From Flavobacterium azooxidireducens (GTDB lineage: Bacteria; Bacteroidota; Bacteroidia; Flavobacteriales; Flavobacteriaceae), in contig NZ_CP096205.1 in assembly GCF_023195775.1 (NCBI RefSeq), forward strand, positions 3,040,001 to 3,104,000: a stretch of 64,000 nt of DNA. The letters are read 5' to 3'. Under the pieces are notes generated by a model. The model was not told the origin of the DNA. It searched no databases and worked only from the letters and a program-made list of their open reading frames with translations. Position numbers and translations under genes: made by a program. Below, piece after piece: positions 37,176 to 45,235 of the stretch (position 1 is the stretch's first letter; every line of letters starts with the position of its first letter).

Positions 37176-37262
37176 GTTAATTTGTTAATTAATAACTCTA
37201 ACCGTGTTAGTAGTTTTTGGAAATTTAGAAGAAAGTCCTTGTAGTGGGGACTTTCTTTGTTT
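37176..37262 (+). ncRNA. Candidate small RNA between convergent genes
   Basis: From the -7 element the predicted transcript is about 85 nt: a small hairpin (CTAAC, loop CGT, GTTAG, 37198-37210), a single-stranded GGAAATTTAGAAG, then a terminator hairpin GAAAGTCC/GGACTTTC (37231-37255) and a T-rich run. It lies between iaaA and the response regulator gene, which converge, so a promoter here has no mRNA to serve. The terminator alone could belong to iaaA, so the RNA is only a candidate. Confidence 0.4.
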
Positions 37263-37272
37263 TTTGAAGATA

Positions 37273-37884
37273 TTAAAAATCATATTTTCGTTCAACCGCA
37301 AACCGAATCAAATCTGTTTTTCCGTGAATGTTGATTTTTTTGATAATGTTTTTACGGTGTGTGTCAACAGTTGTTTTGCCAATAAATAAAGTATCTGCAA
37401 TTTCTTGTGATGTTTTGCCTTCACCGATGAGTTGTAAAATTTCTTTTTCTCTTTTACTTAATATTATTTCTTCTTTGGTTAGCCAATCGTGGGTGGTGAT
37501 GGCATCATCAAAATAAATTCCGCCTTTTGCTACAGTTCTTATGGCTTCTAATACTTTTTTTAACGAAGAATTTTTAAGAATATATCCCTTTGCTCCGGCA
37601 GTTTGCATTTGACTGATGGCTTCGGTTTGTTCAAACATACTAAAGCCGATAACTTTAGTTTCAGAAAAATTTTCCATGATAGCTTTGGTGGCACAAATTC
37701 CATCACATTTTGGCATTCGAATATCTGTTAAAACAATATCCGGTTTTTTTAGCTTCACAATTTCGATTAATTCTTCGCCATCATTTGCCTCGCCAACCAC
37801 TTCAATATCAGACTCAAATTCAATCATGAGTTTGATTCCATCAATTAATGCTTGATGGTCTTCTGCAATTACAATTCGTATCAT
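37273..37884 (-). CDS. NarL/LuxR-family response regulator
   Basis: 203 residues. An N-terminal receiver domain (IAEDHQ acidic pocket, phospho-acceptor Asp54 in VLTDIRMP, Lys in AKGYILKNS) is joined to a LuxR-type helix-turn-helix (LSKREKEILQLIGEGKTSQEIADTLFIGKTTVDTHRKN is the relevant stretch, in the C-terminal 65 residues). Its ATG overlaps the kinase stop by 4 bp, so it is the partner of the histidine kinase. Targets are not evident. Confidence 0.93.
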   Translation of the reverse strand: MIRIVIAEDHQALIDGIKLMIEFESDIEVVGEANDGEELIEIVKLKKPDIVLTDIRMPKCDGICATKAIMENFSETKVIGFSMFEQTEAISQMQTAGAKGYILKNSSLKKVLEAIRTVAKGGIYFDDAITTHDWLTKEEIILSKREKEILQLIGEGKTSQEIADTLFIGKTTVDTHRKNIIKKINIHGKTDLIRFAVERKYDF

Positions 37885-39683
37885 AGTGGAATATCAATTA
37901 TAATAGTTGTTCCTTTATTTTTAATAGTATCAATAGAAAAAGTACCACCCATTTGTTCTACTTTTTTTTCAATGTTTTTTAACCCCATTCCTTCGCTAGA
38001 TTTTACTGCTTTAGGATCAAAACCAATACCGTTGTCTTCAATTATTAAATTAATATCTGTACCGTTATGTTGGGTTAGATAAATATTTACTTCACTGGCT
38101 TTGGCGTGTTTAATGATGTTGGTGCACAATTCCTGAATCATACGGAAAAGGCTGACTTCTAATTTATTGTCTAATCTATCTTTTAATCCAAAAGGTATAA
38201 CATTTATTTCTAAAAGATTTAAAATACTCATTTTATCGGCCATTTTTTTAACAGCCGGAACCAAACCTTCATTTCCAATAATACCGGTATTTTTTAAATG
38301 AGCCATGTCACGTACTTTTTGATAGGCTTCTTCAATTAAATCATCCGTTTTTTCGTAGAGTTTGTTTTCTTCATCTATTAATCCTTCCTTTTGACGTTTA
38401 AGGTTTTGGAAGTTTAATTTCAATGTTGCTAACATACTTCCTAAATTGTCATGGAGTTCATTGGCCATTTTTATTCGCTCATTTTCCTGACTTTCTAACA
38501 TTAAATCAATGTTTTGAAGTTCATGTTCTTTTAAGGTGGTGGCTAACTTTTGTTTTTCGAGCAGTTTTTCTTGTTCAGCTATTAGTTGTTTCTTTTTTGC
38601 ATTTTTAACCGTTAATAAAGAAATTATGATAATCGAAATTAGTACACCAATTAATACAAAAAGCACTAATAGATTTATTTTTCGTTTACTCTCCAATAAA
38701 CTATTTTGGTTCTTTAATGCTTTGTTTTCTAAATCTTTTTCTTTAGTTTCATAGAAAATTTGTAATTCGGAAACTTTTATGCTCTGTAATTCTTCATTGA
38801 TTTTGTTTTGGATTTGCGTGTGTTTGTATAGATTTTTGTATCCTTTTTCATAATCACCTAAAGCTTCATAATTAATAGAGAGGAAATTATGAATCAAACT
38901 TTTTGTTTTATCAACATAAGCATTAATTTCTAACTCATTCGCTTTGTTTAAAAACTCAATAGCCTTGTTGTATTCACTTTTGTAATAATAACATCCCGCT
39001 ATGTTGATGTAATTTGTACAAATTTCATTTAGATCATTTGTTTTAATTGTTAAATCTAAATTTTTATTAAAATAATATAAAGCTGAATCCGGTTTTTGAA
39101 GCATTTCATTATATAAGACTCCTAAATTATTATTAATCGTTATATATGTTTTTTCGTTAAATGCTTTATTGTTGTGTTCTAAAGCCTTTTTAAAAAACAT
39201 TTTACTTTCATTAGGATTGTCTTCAATCAGTAAGGTTGCCCAATTATAATAGCCATTAGCTAACAAGTTGTCTTTACCCGTTTCTTTTGCAAAAACAATG
39301 TATTCTTGAATTATTTTTTTTGCAGTTTCTAAGTTATGATTTTGAGTACTACATAGATAGGCGATGTCTAATGTAACTTCCATCGACTGTTCTTTGTTTC
39401 CTGCTTCTAAATATTTTAATTTTGATTTAGTGTAATATTCAAAAGATTTGTCTTCTTGATTGTTTTTGCTGTAGGCCGAAGCCATGTATTTATAGACTTT
39501 TGCTAATTCTTCTTTGTTTTTTAATGTTTGAAAAGGAGTTAAATATTTGATAACGGAATAATTTCTGCCTTCTGCAGACATTTTTTCAACTTTTTTGTAA
39601 TCTGGAGTCTGTGAAAAGACAAACCCACTCATTATTAGAAGAATAATAAGTGGGATAATTTTATTAATTTTTTTTAATTTCAT
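37881..39683 (-). CDS. TPR-repeat sensor histidine kinase, HisKA_3 type
   Basis: 600 residues. Signal peptide (about 1-25), a periplasmic stretch of tetratricopeptide repeats (about 30-300), one membrane helix (LLVLFVLIGVLISIIIISLLTV, about 335-357), a coiled coil, a dimerisation domain with the phospho-acceptor His in ANELHDNLGSMLA (about residue 410), and a GHKL ATPase domain (IIEDNGIGFDPK, GMGLKNI, GGTFSI). This is the common flavobacterial TPR-kinase layout; the signal is unknown. Start codon overlaps the stop of the upstream gene as TAATG. Confidence 0.92.
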   Translation of the reverse strand: MKLKKINKIIPLIILLIMSGFVFSQTPDYKKVEKMSAEGRNYSVIKYLTPFQTLKNKEELAKVYKYMASAYSKNNQEDKSFEYYTKSKLKYLEAGNKEQSMEVTLDIAYLCSTQNHNLETAKKIIQEYIVFAKETGKDNLLANGYYNWATLLIEDNPNESKMFFKKALEHNNKAFNEKTYITINNNLGVLYNEMLQKPDSALYYFNKNLDLTIKTNDLNEICTNYINIAGCYYYKSEYNKAIEFLNKANELEINAYVDKTKSLIHNFLSINYEALGDYEKGYKNLYKHTQIQNKINEELQSIKVSELQIFYETKEKDLENKALKNQNSLLESKRKINLLVLFVLIGVLISIIIISLLTVKNAKKKQLIAEQEKLLEKQKLATTLKEHELQNIDLMLESQENERIKMANELHDNLGSMLATLKLNFQNLKRQKEGLIDEENKLYEKTDDLIEEAYQKVRDMAHLKNTGIIGNEGLVPAVKKMADKMSILNLLEINVIPFGLKDRLDNKLEVSLFRMIQELCTNIIKHAKASEVNIYLTQHNGTDINLIIEDNGIGFDPKAVKSSEGMGLKNIEKKVEQMGGTFSIDTIKNKGTTIIIDIPL

Positions 39684-40162
39684 TACCTCTTTATAATACT
39701 CATTCCTAAAGTTCTCGGTTTTCCTGCTAATGCTGGATCGCCTTTTTGATATGCATTTGATAGGTGTGTATTTTTGATATTTGCTAAAGCATAATACTCT
39801 AGAATATTTTTCTGCAAATTTTTAATATCATCTGGATATAAAGCATCATCGTGAACTAATAAAAATAACAAATGTGGGTTCTCACAATTTATCGGAATTT
39901 TACTATACGTCTGCAATAAATCAGCATCTAAATTGATTTCTAATTTATGATAATAATTTTCAACTGGATCTAATTCTCTTTCACCAAATTTAAAATTTGT
40001 CAAGACAACGTTTAGAGTTTCTTTTTTAGGCAATGCTAAACTTAAATTATAGCTTTCAAATTCATAGCTATTATTTGTATCTACGGGCAATCCAATGTTT
40101 AGAAAGAGCTTTCTACTAATTTCATTAATGTGCCCAATTGCGGTGTAACGAACATCTGTCAT
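39683..40162 (-). CDS. Unknown protein, first gene of the two-component operon, 159 residues
   Basis: No signal peptide or membrane helix, so probably cytoplasmic. I do not recognise a family. Visible features: MTDVRYTAIGHINEISRKLFLNIG at the start, a middle region LLFLLVHDDALYPDDIKNLQ, and KPRTLGMSIIKR at the end. The ATG at 40162 is preferred over one 27 bp upstream. It overlaps the kinase start by 1 bp (TAATG), so expression is coupled to the kinase and regulator. A role in that signalling path is inference. Confidence 0.7.
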   Translation of the reverse strand: MTDVRYTAIGHINEISRKLFLNIGLPVDTNNSYEFESYNLSLALPKKETLNVVLTNFKFGERELDPVENYYHKLEINLDADLLQTYSKIPINCENPHLLFLLVHDDALYPDDIKNLQKNILEYYALANIKNTHLSNAYQKGDPALAGKPRTLGMSIIKR

Positions 40163-40211
40163 AGTATTTAGTTTTAAAGTTGAAGTCAAAAGTCGTAAGT
40201 AATTTACAAAA

Positions 40212-40237
40212 AAAAATCCCTACAAATAGGGATTTTT
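40212..40237 (-). terminator. Terminator of the 62-residue membrane protein gene
   Basis: AAAAATCCCTA pairs with TAGGGATTTTT across a 4-nt loop. On the minus strand it runs into a T tract (A run at 40208-40216), 10 bp after the stop codon. Confidence 0.78.
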
Positions 40238-40246
40238 AAATTTTGA

Positions 40247-40435
40247 TTATTTTTTTAAATAAATTTTAATCAGAAACAGTAAAATTATGAAGAAAATAAA
40301 GCCTAAAAGCACTTTAAAACTTCCTTTGTAATGAGTTTTATGGAGCGATAAATCTTTTCGGTACACATAAATCATCACCGCTATAAAGCATACCACAAAG
40401 AAACCTGCAAATACCAATTGACCGGTTGAAAACAT
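40247..40435 (-). CDS. Small two-helix membrane protein, 62 residues
   Basis: Two hydrophobic segments (LVFAGFFVVCFIAVMIYVY and VLLGFIFFIILLFLIKIYL) are separated by a basic loop RKDLSLHKTHYKGSFK. A -7 element lies 16 bp upstream and a terminator follows, so it is a complete one-gene unit. Family and function unknown to me. Confidence 0.7.
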   Translation of the reverse strand: MFSTGQLVFAGFFVVCFIAVMIYVYRKDLSLHKTHYKGSFKVLLGFIFFIILLFLIKIYLKK

Positions 40436-40451
40436 AGTTTTAATTTTTCAA

Positions 40452-40459
40452 CAAAAATA
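40452..40459 (-). promoter_or_regulatory. -7 element for the 62-residue membrane protein gene
   Basis: Minus-strand TATTTTTG matches TAnnTTTG, 16 bp before the ATG. Confidence 0.5.
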
Positions 40460-40533
40460 GTTAATTGTTTTTGAATAGCTCTTTCAAACCACATTCAAAA
40501 AACAGTTATTTTTATCGAAATAAATTAGAAAGT

Positions 40534-40917
40534 ATGCAAAAACAAATTTCAGCCGTCAAAGAATTTCATACGGCATTCGGATTAGGTTTTAAAGAAGAAC
40601 CAACAATAAATTTAGGCGAAAACAAAAATTTACTTCGTTTTAATTTGATGAAAGAAGAAAATGAAGAATACCTCGAAGCTGCAATGAATAATGATATTGT
40701 TGAAGTTGCCGATGCGTTGGGCGATATGCTTTACATCTTGTGCGGAACCATTATTGAACACGGTTTGCAACACAAAATCGAAGAAGTTTTCGACGAAATT
40801 CAACGCAGTAACATGAGCAAATTAGATGAAAACGGTAAACCAATTTATCGCGAAGACGGAAAAGTTCTTAAAGGACCAAATTACTTTAAACCTAATTTTG
40901 AAGCCATTCTAAAATAA
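40534..40917 (+). CDS. MazG-like nucleotide pyrophosphohydrolase
   Basis: 127 residues from the ATG at 40534; the frame extends upstream but without family character. The all-alpha NTP-pyrophosphatase signature is clear: two Glu pairs in LMKEENEEYLEA and VADALGDMLYILCG bind Mg2+. A C-terminal stretch DENGKPIYREDGKVLKGPNY matches phage- and bacterial dCTP/dUTP-type MazG-like proteins. Likely hydrolyses a noncanonical or surplus NTP to NMP and pyrophosphate; exact substrate unknown. Confidence 0.85.
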   Translation: MQKQISAVKEFHTAFGLGFKEEPTINLGENKNLLRFNLMKEENEEYLEAAMNNDIVEVADALGDMLYILCGTIIEHGLQHKIEEVFDEIQRSNMSKLDENGKPIYREDGKVLKGPNYFKPNFEAILK

Positions 40918-40968
40918 AAACAGTAAAGGACTTTGTTCAATATCAATATAGATTTTACTTAAATCTAA

Positions 40969-41358
40969 TTACCAATGTTTTTCATGGTAATTTTGAGAAT
41001 AAAAATGATGTAGTTCTTTAAAAATCGGTTTTAAAATTTGGTTTTCATTGCCCTGGATTGTAATTATTTCAGATTTACTAGAATTACTATTGTGTAGATT
41101 TCCAGTTTCAATAATTTTTAAGCTAAAAATTTCTCCGTTTTTTTGAATATCAATAAAATAAGCTCCCGGCTCTAACCACCAAACGATTCTCTGTAAATCG
41201 TTATCTTTTATATTGTTTATTATAGTTGAAAGTTCTGAAATAGGGTTATTTAAGACATTTGATGCATTAAAATTTAAATGAAAATCTTGATAATAAATAT
41301 CAACAGCCATCCATCCGTGTAGAGGTTCTCCAAATTTTATTGAAATTGAATTATTCAT
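40969..41358 (-). CDS. Hypothetical cytoplasmic protein, 129 residues
   Basis: Begins MNNSISIKFGEPLHGWMAVD and contains IVWWLEPGAYFIDIQKNGE. No signal peptide, membrane helix or motif I can assign. Small proteins of this composition occur as immunity-like proteins, but there is no toxin gene beside it. It lies downstream of ilvE on the same strand, separated by a strong palindrome, so probably a separate transcript. Confidence 0.6.
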   Translation of the reverse strand: MNNSISIKFGEPLHGWMAVDIYYQDFHLNFNASNVLNNPISELSTIINNIKDNDLQRIVWWLEPGAYFIDIQKNGEIFSLKIIETGNLHNSNSSKSEIITIQGNENQILKPIFKELHHFYSQNYHEKHW

Positions 41359-41378
41359 TTAATATTAATTTTATCTTA

Positions 41379-41418
41379 ATCAGTTGTCGGTTTCCTTAAC
41401 AGATAACCGACAACTGAT
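41379..41418. repeat. Palindrome downstream of ilvE, possible terminator
   Basis: A 14-bp perfect inverted repeat, ATCAGTTGTCGGTT with AACCGACAACTGAT. A single related arm, ATCAGTTGTCTGTT, occurs at 44430-44443 after mnmD, so this may be a dispersed family. Confidence 0.65.
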
Positions 41419-41427
41419 AACAGAAAA

Positions 41428-42495
41428 CTATACTTTGACCGTCCAGCCAAAAGTATCTTCCGCTAATTTATATTGAATGTTAGTCAATTTTTCTTTTAGT
41501 TGTGAAGCATACGAATTTTCCATTTTGGGCAATTCGTAGTATGTATCTTGATAAGAAAACCCAATAATTGGATTTACTACTGCTGCAGTTCCGGCACCAA
41601 AAATTTCTTTTAAAGAACCATCTTTTGCAGCTTCGATTAATTCTGTAACTAAAACCGAACGTACTTCTACTTCAATTCCGTCTCGTCTGGCAATATCAAT
41701 CAAACTTTTACGAGTAACTCCATCCAAAATTCGTTCTCCGGTTGGTGCTGTATATAAGGTGTCATTAATTCTAAAGAAAACATTCATCGTTCCGGCTTCT
41801 TCCAATTTGGTATGCGTAGCATCGTCTGTCCAAATAATTTGCTGAAAACCTCTTTCGTTAGCCAATTTTGTTGGATAAAATTGTGCCGAATAATTTCCGG
41901 CAGCTTTCGCAGCACCAATTCCACCATTTGCAGCACGACTATAATGTTCGGCAATGATAACTTTTACTTCCCCTGAATAATACGAACGAGCCGGCGAAAG
42001 AATAATCATAAAACGATATTGTGTCGACGGTTGAGCAATAACACCCGAACCGATCGCAATCATAAAAGGTCTGATATATAATGTGTTTCCTTTTCCTTTT
42101 TTAACCCATTCACGTTCTAAATCTAAAATAGCTTTTAATCCGCCAATGAAAATATCTTCGGTTACTTCCGGCATGGCCAAACGTTTAGCAGAATGGTTAA
42201 AACGCTTAAAATTTTCGTCAGGTCTAAACATCCAAACATCATCTTTTTCATCTTTATATGCTTTCATTCCTTCAAAAATAGCTTGTCCATAATGAAAAAC
42301 CTTAGCAGAAGGATCAATCATAAAAGGTTCATATGGTTTGATAACCGGTTTTTGCCAAGCACCTTCTTTAAAATCGCACATCAACATGTGATCGGTGAAA
42401 ATATTTCCAAAAGTGAGGTTTTCAAAATCCACACTGCTGATTTTTGACGTTGAAGCTTTAACTATATCGATTTCGTTAATAAGATTTGAACTCAT
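41428..42495 (-). CDS. ilvE: Branched-chain amino acid aminotransferase
   Basis: 355 residues, fold-type IV PLP enzyme of the BCAT II group. It interconverts leucine, isoleucine and valine with their 2-keto acids. The cofactor Lys is residue 197 in GIGAAKAAGNYS; FHYGQAIFEGMKAY, RPDENFKRFNHSAKRL and LEEAGTMNVFF are further family landmarks. Start ATG at 42495. Divergent from the DUF4920 lipoprotein gene; the 300-bp spacer is AT-rich, and I could place a promoter only for the other direction. Confidence 0.95.
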   Translation of the reverse strand: MSSNLINEIDIVKASTSKISSVDFENLTFGNIFTDHMLMCDFKEGAWQKPVIKPYEPFMIDPSAKVFHYGQAIFEGMKAYKDEKDDVWMFRPDENFKRFNHSAKRLAMPEVTEDIFIGGLKAILDLEREWVKKGKGNTLYIRPFMIAIGSGVIAQPSTQYRFMIILSPARSYYSGEVKVIIAEHYSRAANGGIGAAKAAGNYSAQFYPTKLANERGFQQIIWTDDATHTKLEEAGTMNVFFRINDTLYTAPTGERILDGVTRKSLIDIARRDGIEVEVRSVLVTELIEAAKDGSLKEIFGAGTAAVVNPIIGFSYQDTYYELPKMENSYASQLKEKLTNIQYKLAEDTFGWTVKV

Positions 42496-42755
42496 TTAAA
42501 TATGATTTTATTATGAAAAGTTGAATTAAATAATTGATAAACAGTGTTTTACGATTTTAAATAATGAAAATGTAAAAAGTAGTTTATGAATTGGCTAAAA
42601 TATAAAAAAAACAGTAATTTTTTGAGTGTTTTATAAAAACATCACAAAAACAAACCACTTTTTTACATTTCTTTAAACTGAATATAAATTATTGAGAATT
42701 TTGCATTTTGAACTAAAAATTATTGGAAATTTAATCTCATAAGAATTAAACTGAC

Positions 42756-42763
42756 TATTTTTG
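42756..42763 (+). promoter_or_regulatory. -7 element of the DUF4920 operon
   Basis: TATTTTTG matches TAnnTTTG, 32 bp before the DUF4920 start. Confidence 0.5.
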
Positions 42764-42795
42764 TAATTCAATTTTTAAATGAAAAATATACTATA

Positions 42796-43290
42796 ATGAA
42801 AAAAACAATTTTAGTAGCTATTGCCGTTTTTTCGATGATTGCTTGTAAAAAAGAAGAAGTAAAGGAAGTAGCAGAAGTTAAAACTGAAAATTTCAAAACG
42901 TTTGGCGATTCAATTTCGGCAGATGGAGTGATTTCGAAAGAAGATTTATTAGCTAAATATGAAACCTTAAAAGAAGGTGATACCATTGAAGTTAAATTCC
43001 GTTCAGATATAAAAGACGTTTGCCAAAAGAAAGGTTGTTGGATGAACATGAGTTTAAATGAAGACAAAAATGCGTTTGTTCGTTTTAAAGATTATGGATT
43101 TTTTATGCCATTAAACGCTGCCGGTAGTGAAGCAATTGTAAATGGAAAAGCTTTCATTTCGGTAGAAACAGTCGATGAATTAAAACATTATGCCAAAGAT
43201 GCCGGCAAATCACAAGCAGCGATCGATTCGATTACAGAACCAAAAGTTTCGTATTCGTTTTTATCCAATGGCGTATTAATTAAAGAATAA
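42796..43290 (+). CDS. DUF4920 lipoprotein
   Basis: 164 residues with a lipoprotein signal (MKKTILVAIAVFSMIAC, then KKEEVKE). The mature part matches DUF4920, with FGDSISADGVISKEDL, CQKKGCWMNM and a C-terminal YSFLSNGVLIKE; the CxxxGCWM pair of cysteines may bind a metal or redox partner. Function not established. It overlaps the next gene (TAATG), which encodes a CxxCH lipoprotein, so the two probably work together in the envelope. Confidence 0.85.
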   Translation: MKKTILVAIAVFSMIACKKEEVKEVAEVKTENFKTFGDSISADGVISKEDLLAKYETLKEGDTIEVKFRSDIKDVCQKKGCWMNMSLNEDKNAFVRFKDYGFFMPLNAAGSEAIVNGKAFISVETVDELKHYAKDAGKSQAAIDSITEPKVSYSFLSNGVLIKE

Positions 43291-43742
43291 TGAAAAGAAT
43301 TTTAGTTTTTGGATGTACGCTTTTGTTCATCATCAGTTGTCAGAAAAAGGCAGAATCTACAGAGGAAAAAGTTGATTCTACTGCCACAACAGAGAAAAAA
43401 TCGTTCGAAATGTATGAGCTTTCCGAAATGGCTTTGCTCATGGAACAAATGTATGTGGACAATCAACGACTGAAAGAACGCATAGAAAAAGGCGAACCGG
43501 TAGGTGAATTTCCATCGCATTTTGCGGATATTCACAAAGCTATCATGACCGATCCATCCGAAAATGATCAATTTTTTAGAGATAATGCCAATATATTTTT
43601 AAGAGCACAGGAAATGATTTATAAAGATCCTGAAAATGCAAAAGAACATTATTCCAATGCAGTGCAGGCTTGTATTTCTTGTCACGAAGTAAAATGTTCC
43701 GGTCCAATTCCGAGAATAAAAAAGCTACAACTCAAACCATAG
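43290..43742 (+). CDS. Lipoprotein with a single CxxCH heme-binding motif
   Basis: 150 residues. Lipoprotein signal (MKRILVFGCTLLFIISC), an acidic linker, then a helical region and the motif ACISCHEVKCSGPIPRIKKL at the C-terminus. CISCH fits covalent heme c attachment, as in small cytochrome c-like proteins; the Pro residues and KCSGPIPRI after it follow a pattern seen in periplasmic cytochromes. Translationally coupled to the DUF4920 gene and 6 bp before mnmD. Electron-transfer role is inference. Confidence 0.72.
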   Translation: MKRILVFGCTLLFIISCQKKAESTEEKVDSTATTEKKSFEMYELSEMALLMEQMYVDNQRLKERIEKGEPVGEFPSHFADIHKAIMTDPSENDQFFRDNANIFLRAQEMIYKDPENAKEHYSNAVQACISCHEVKCSGPIPRIKKLQLKP

Positions 43743-43748
43743 TTTCAA

Positions 43749-44408
43749 TTGAAAAGAGAAATAATTATTACTTCCGATGGTTCAACTTCCATCCATTTAC
43801 CCGAGTGGGAAGAGAGTTATCATTCGAAACACGGAGCTATTCAGGAAGCTCAACACGTATTCATAAAAAACGGATTGTCACTTTGCAAAGGGCAATCCGT
43901 TTCTGTTTTAGAGATTGGTTTTGGAACGGGTTTGAATGCGTTTATTACCTTTTTAGAAAGTCAGAAAAGCAATCAAAACATTGACTATGTGGGTGTAGAA
44001 GGTTTCCCTATTTCTGCTCAAGAAGTTTTACAAATGAACTATGTTAATCAGTTGAATGCAAATCAATTTGAATTAGAATTTAAAAAGATGCATCAATCGG
44101 ATTGGGAAGAAAATGTAACAATCTCAGAACACTTTCGACTAACAAAACGAAAACAATTATTCAACGAAATAAACGATAAAAATCAATTCGATATCATTTA
44201 TTTTGATGCGTTTGGGTATCGTGTTCAACCGGAATTGTGGAGTGTAGAAATTTTCACAAAAATGTTTGAAGCTTTGAAAGAAGGTGGAATTTTAGTTACC
44301 TATGCTTGCCGCGGACCAATTAAAAATGCTATGAAAGAGGGAGGTTTTCAAATTGAAAAGTTGGCCGGACCACCTGGGAAAAGAGAGATGTTGAGAGGGT
44401 GGAAGTAG
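43749..44408 (+). CDS. mnmD: tRNA (5-methylaminomethyl-2-thiouridine)-methyltransferase MnmD
   Basis: 219 residues from a TTG start (MKREIIITSDGSTSIHLPEW). The SAM-binding motif VLEIGFGTGLNAF and IIYFDAFGYRVQPELW and LVTYACRGPIKNAMKEGGF are typical of the MnmD domain (DUF752), which adds the last methyl group to the wobble uridine of several tRNAs. In gamma-proteobacteria this domain is fused to the MnmC FAD domain; here it stands alone, as in most Bacteroidetes. Third gene in the DUF4920 operon by spacing. Confidence 0.92.
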   Translation: MKREIIITSDGSTSIHLPEWEESYHSKHGAIQEAQHVFIKNGLSLCKGQSVSVLEIGFGTGLNAFITFLESQKSNQNIDYVGVEGFPISAQEVLQMNYVNQLNANQFELEFKKMHQSDWEENVTISEHFRLTKRKQLFNEINDKNQFDIIYFDAFGYRVQPELWSVEIFTKMFEALKEGGILVTYACRGPIKNAMKEGGFQIEKLAGPPGKREMLRGWK

Positions 44409-44465
44409 GTTAGGTTGTCTGTTGTTGGTTATCAGTTGTCTGTTAAGTTTTATCAATATTAGGAT

Positions 44466-45218
44466 ATGAAAAGTATAATTTGCTCACTAGTTATTGTCTT
44501 ATTTTATTCTTGTCAACCTACGAATATTGATTCTGATATTGTCGAATTTGAGAAAGAATTAGGAGAGAAAAATGTTGCTACAATTAATTTACTTTTGGAG
44601 GATTTTGAGCAAAATTATTTGAAAGTTCATTACAAAAATCAAAGTCTTGATTCAGCATATTATAATTTTTTAGTGTATATAAAAAAAGGAAATTCATTAA
44701 AAGAATATCCAAATCACAAAAAAATGTATACTGTTTTTTCTAATAGTGATTTATTTTCAGAAATCTATCTAAAACCTGATTCTGTTTGGATAGCTAGAGA
44801 TAAACACAGTGATATAGCAAATTTGACTAAAGATGATAAAGTAGTGATGAAGCTAAATTGTGATAAAGAATATCCTAAATTAATAAAACGATATAAAAGT
44901 TTCAATCAATCTGGTAAAGTAGAATATGATTTTGAAACTGAAAATAATTGTTCCGGTTTTAATGATTATGAAAAGTTTTCTGATGAAGAAATTATTATGA
45001 AAGCTCTAAAGCAACTTCAACCCAATAATTTAGGAAAATACACCAAAGCTTTGTATAATTTACAAGACAGAGGAACGGTTTTTAAAAAGTTTCAAAAAAT
45101 TAAAGAAAGTGCAGGTTTTATTGACCATAGCAATATCGCTTTTGGCTTGGTTTATTATAAAGCGGATATGTCAGATTATTTTATTAGAAGAATTATTTTA
45201 CTGGAAATGATTTATTAA
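44466..45218 (+). CDS. Hypothetical lipoprotein, 250 residues
   Basis: The N-terminus MKSIICSLVIVLFYSC is a lipoprotein signal. The mature protein is Lys-rich and contains LNCDKEYPKLIKRYKSFNQSGKVEYDFE; no known domain recognised. It precedes the TIGR00266 gene by only 17 bp, so the two may be co-transcribed, but no common function is apparent. Confidence 0.65.
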   Translation: MKSIICSLVIVLFYSCQPTNIDSDIVEFEKELGEKNVATINLLLEDFEQNYLKVHYKNQSLDSAYYNFLVYIKKGNSLKEYPNHKKMYTVFSNSDLFSEIYLKPDSVWIARDKHSDIANLTKDDKVVMKLNCDKEYPKLIKRYKSFNQSGKVEYDFETENNCSGFNDYEKFSDEEIIMKALKQLQPNNLGKYTKALYNLQDRGTVFKKFQKIKESAGFIDHSNIAFGLVYYKADMSDYFIRRIILLEMIY

Positions 45219-45235
45219 AATTTAAACTTATAAAC

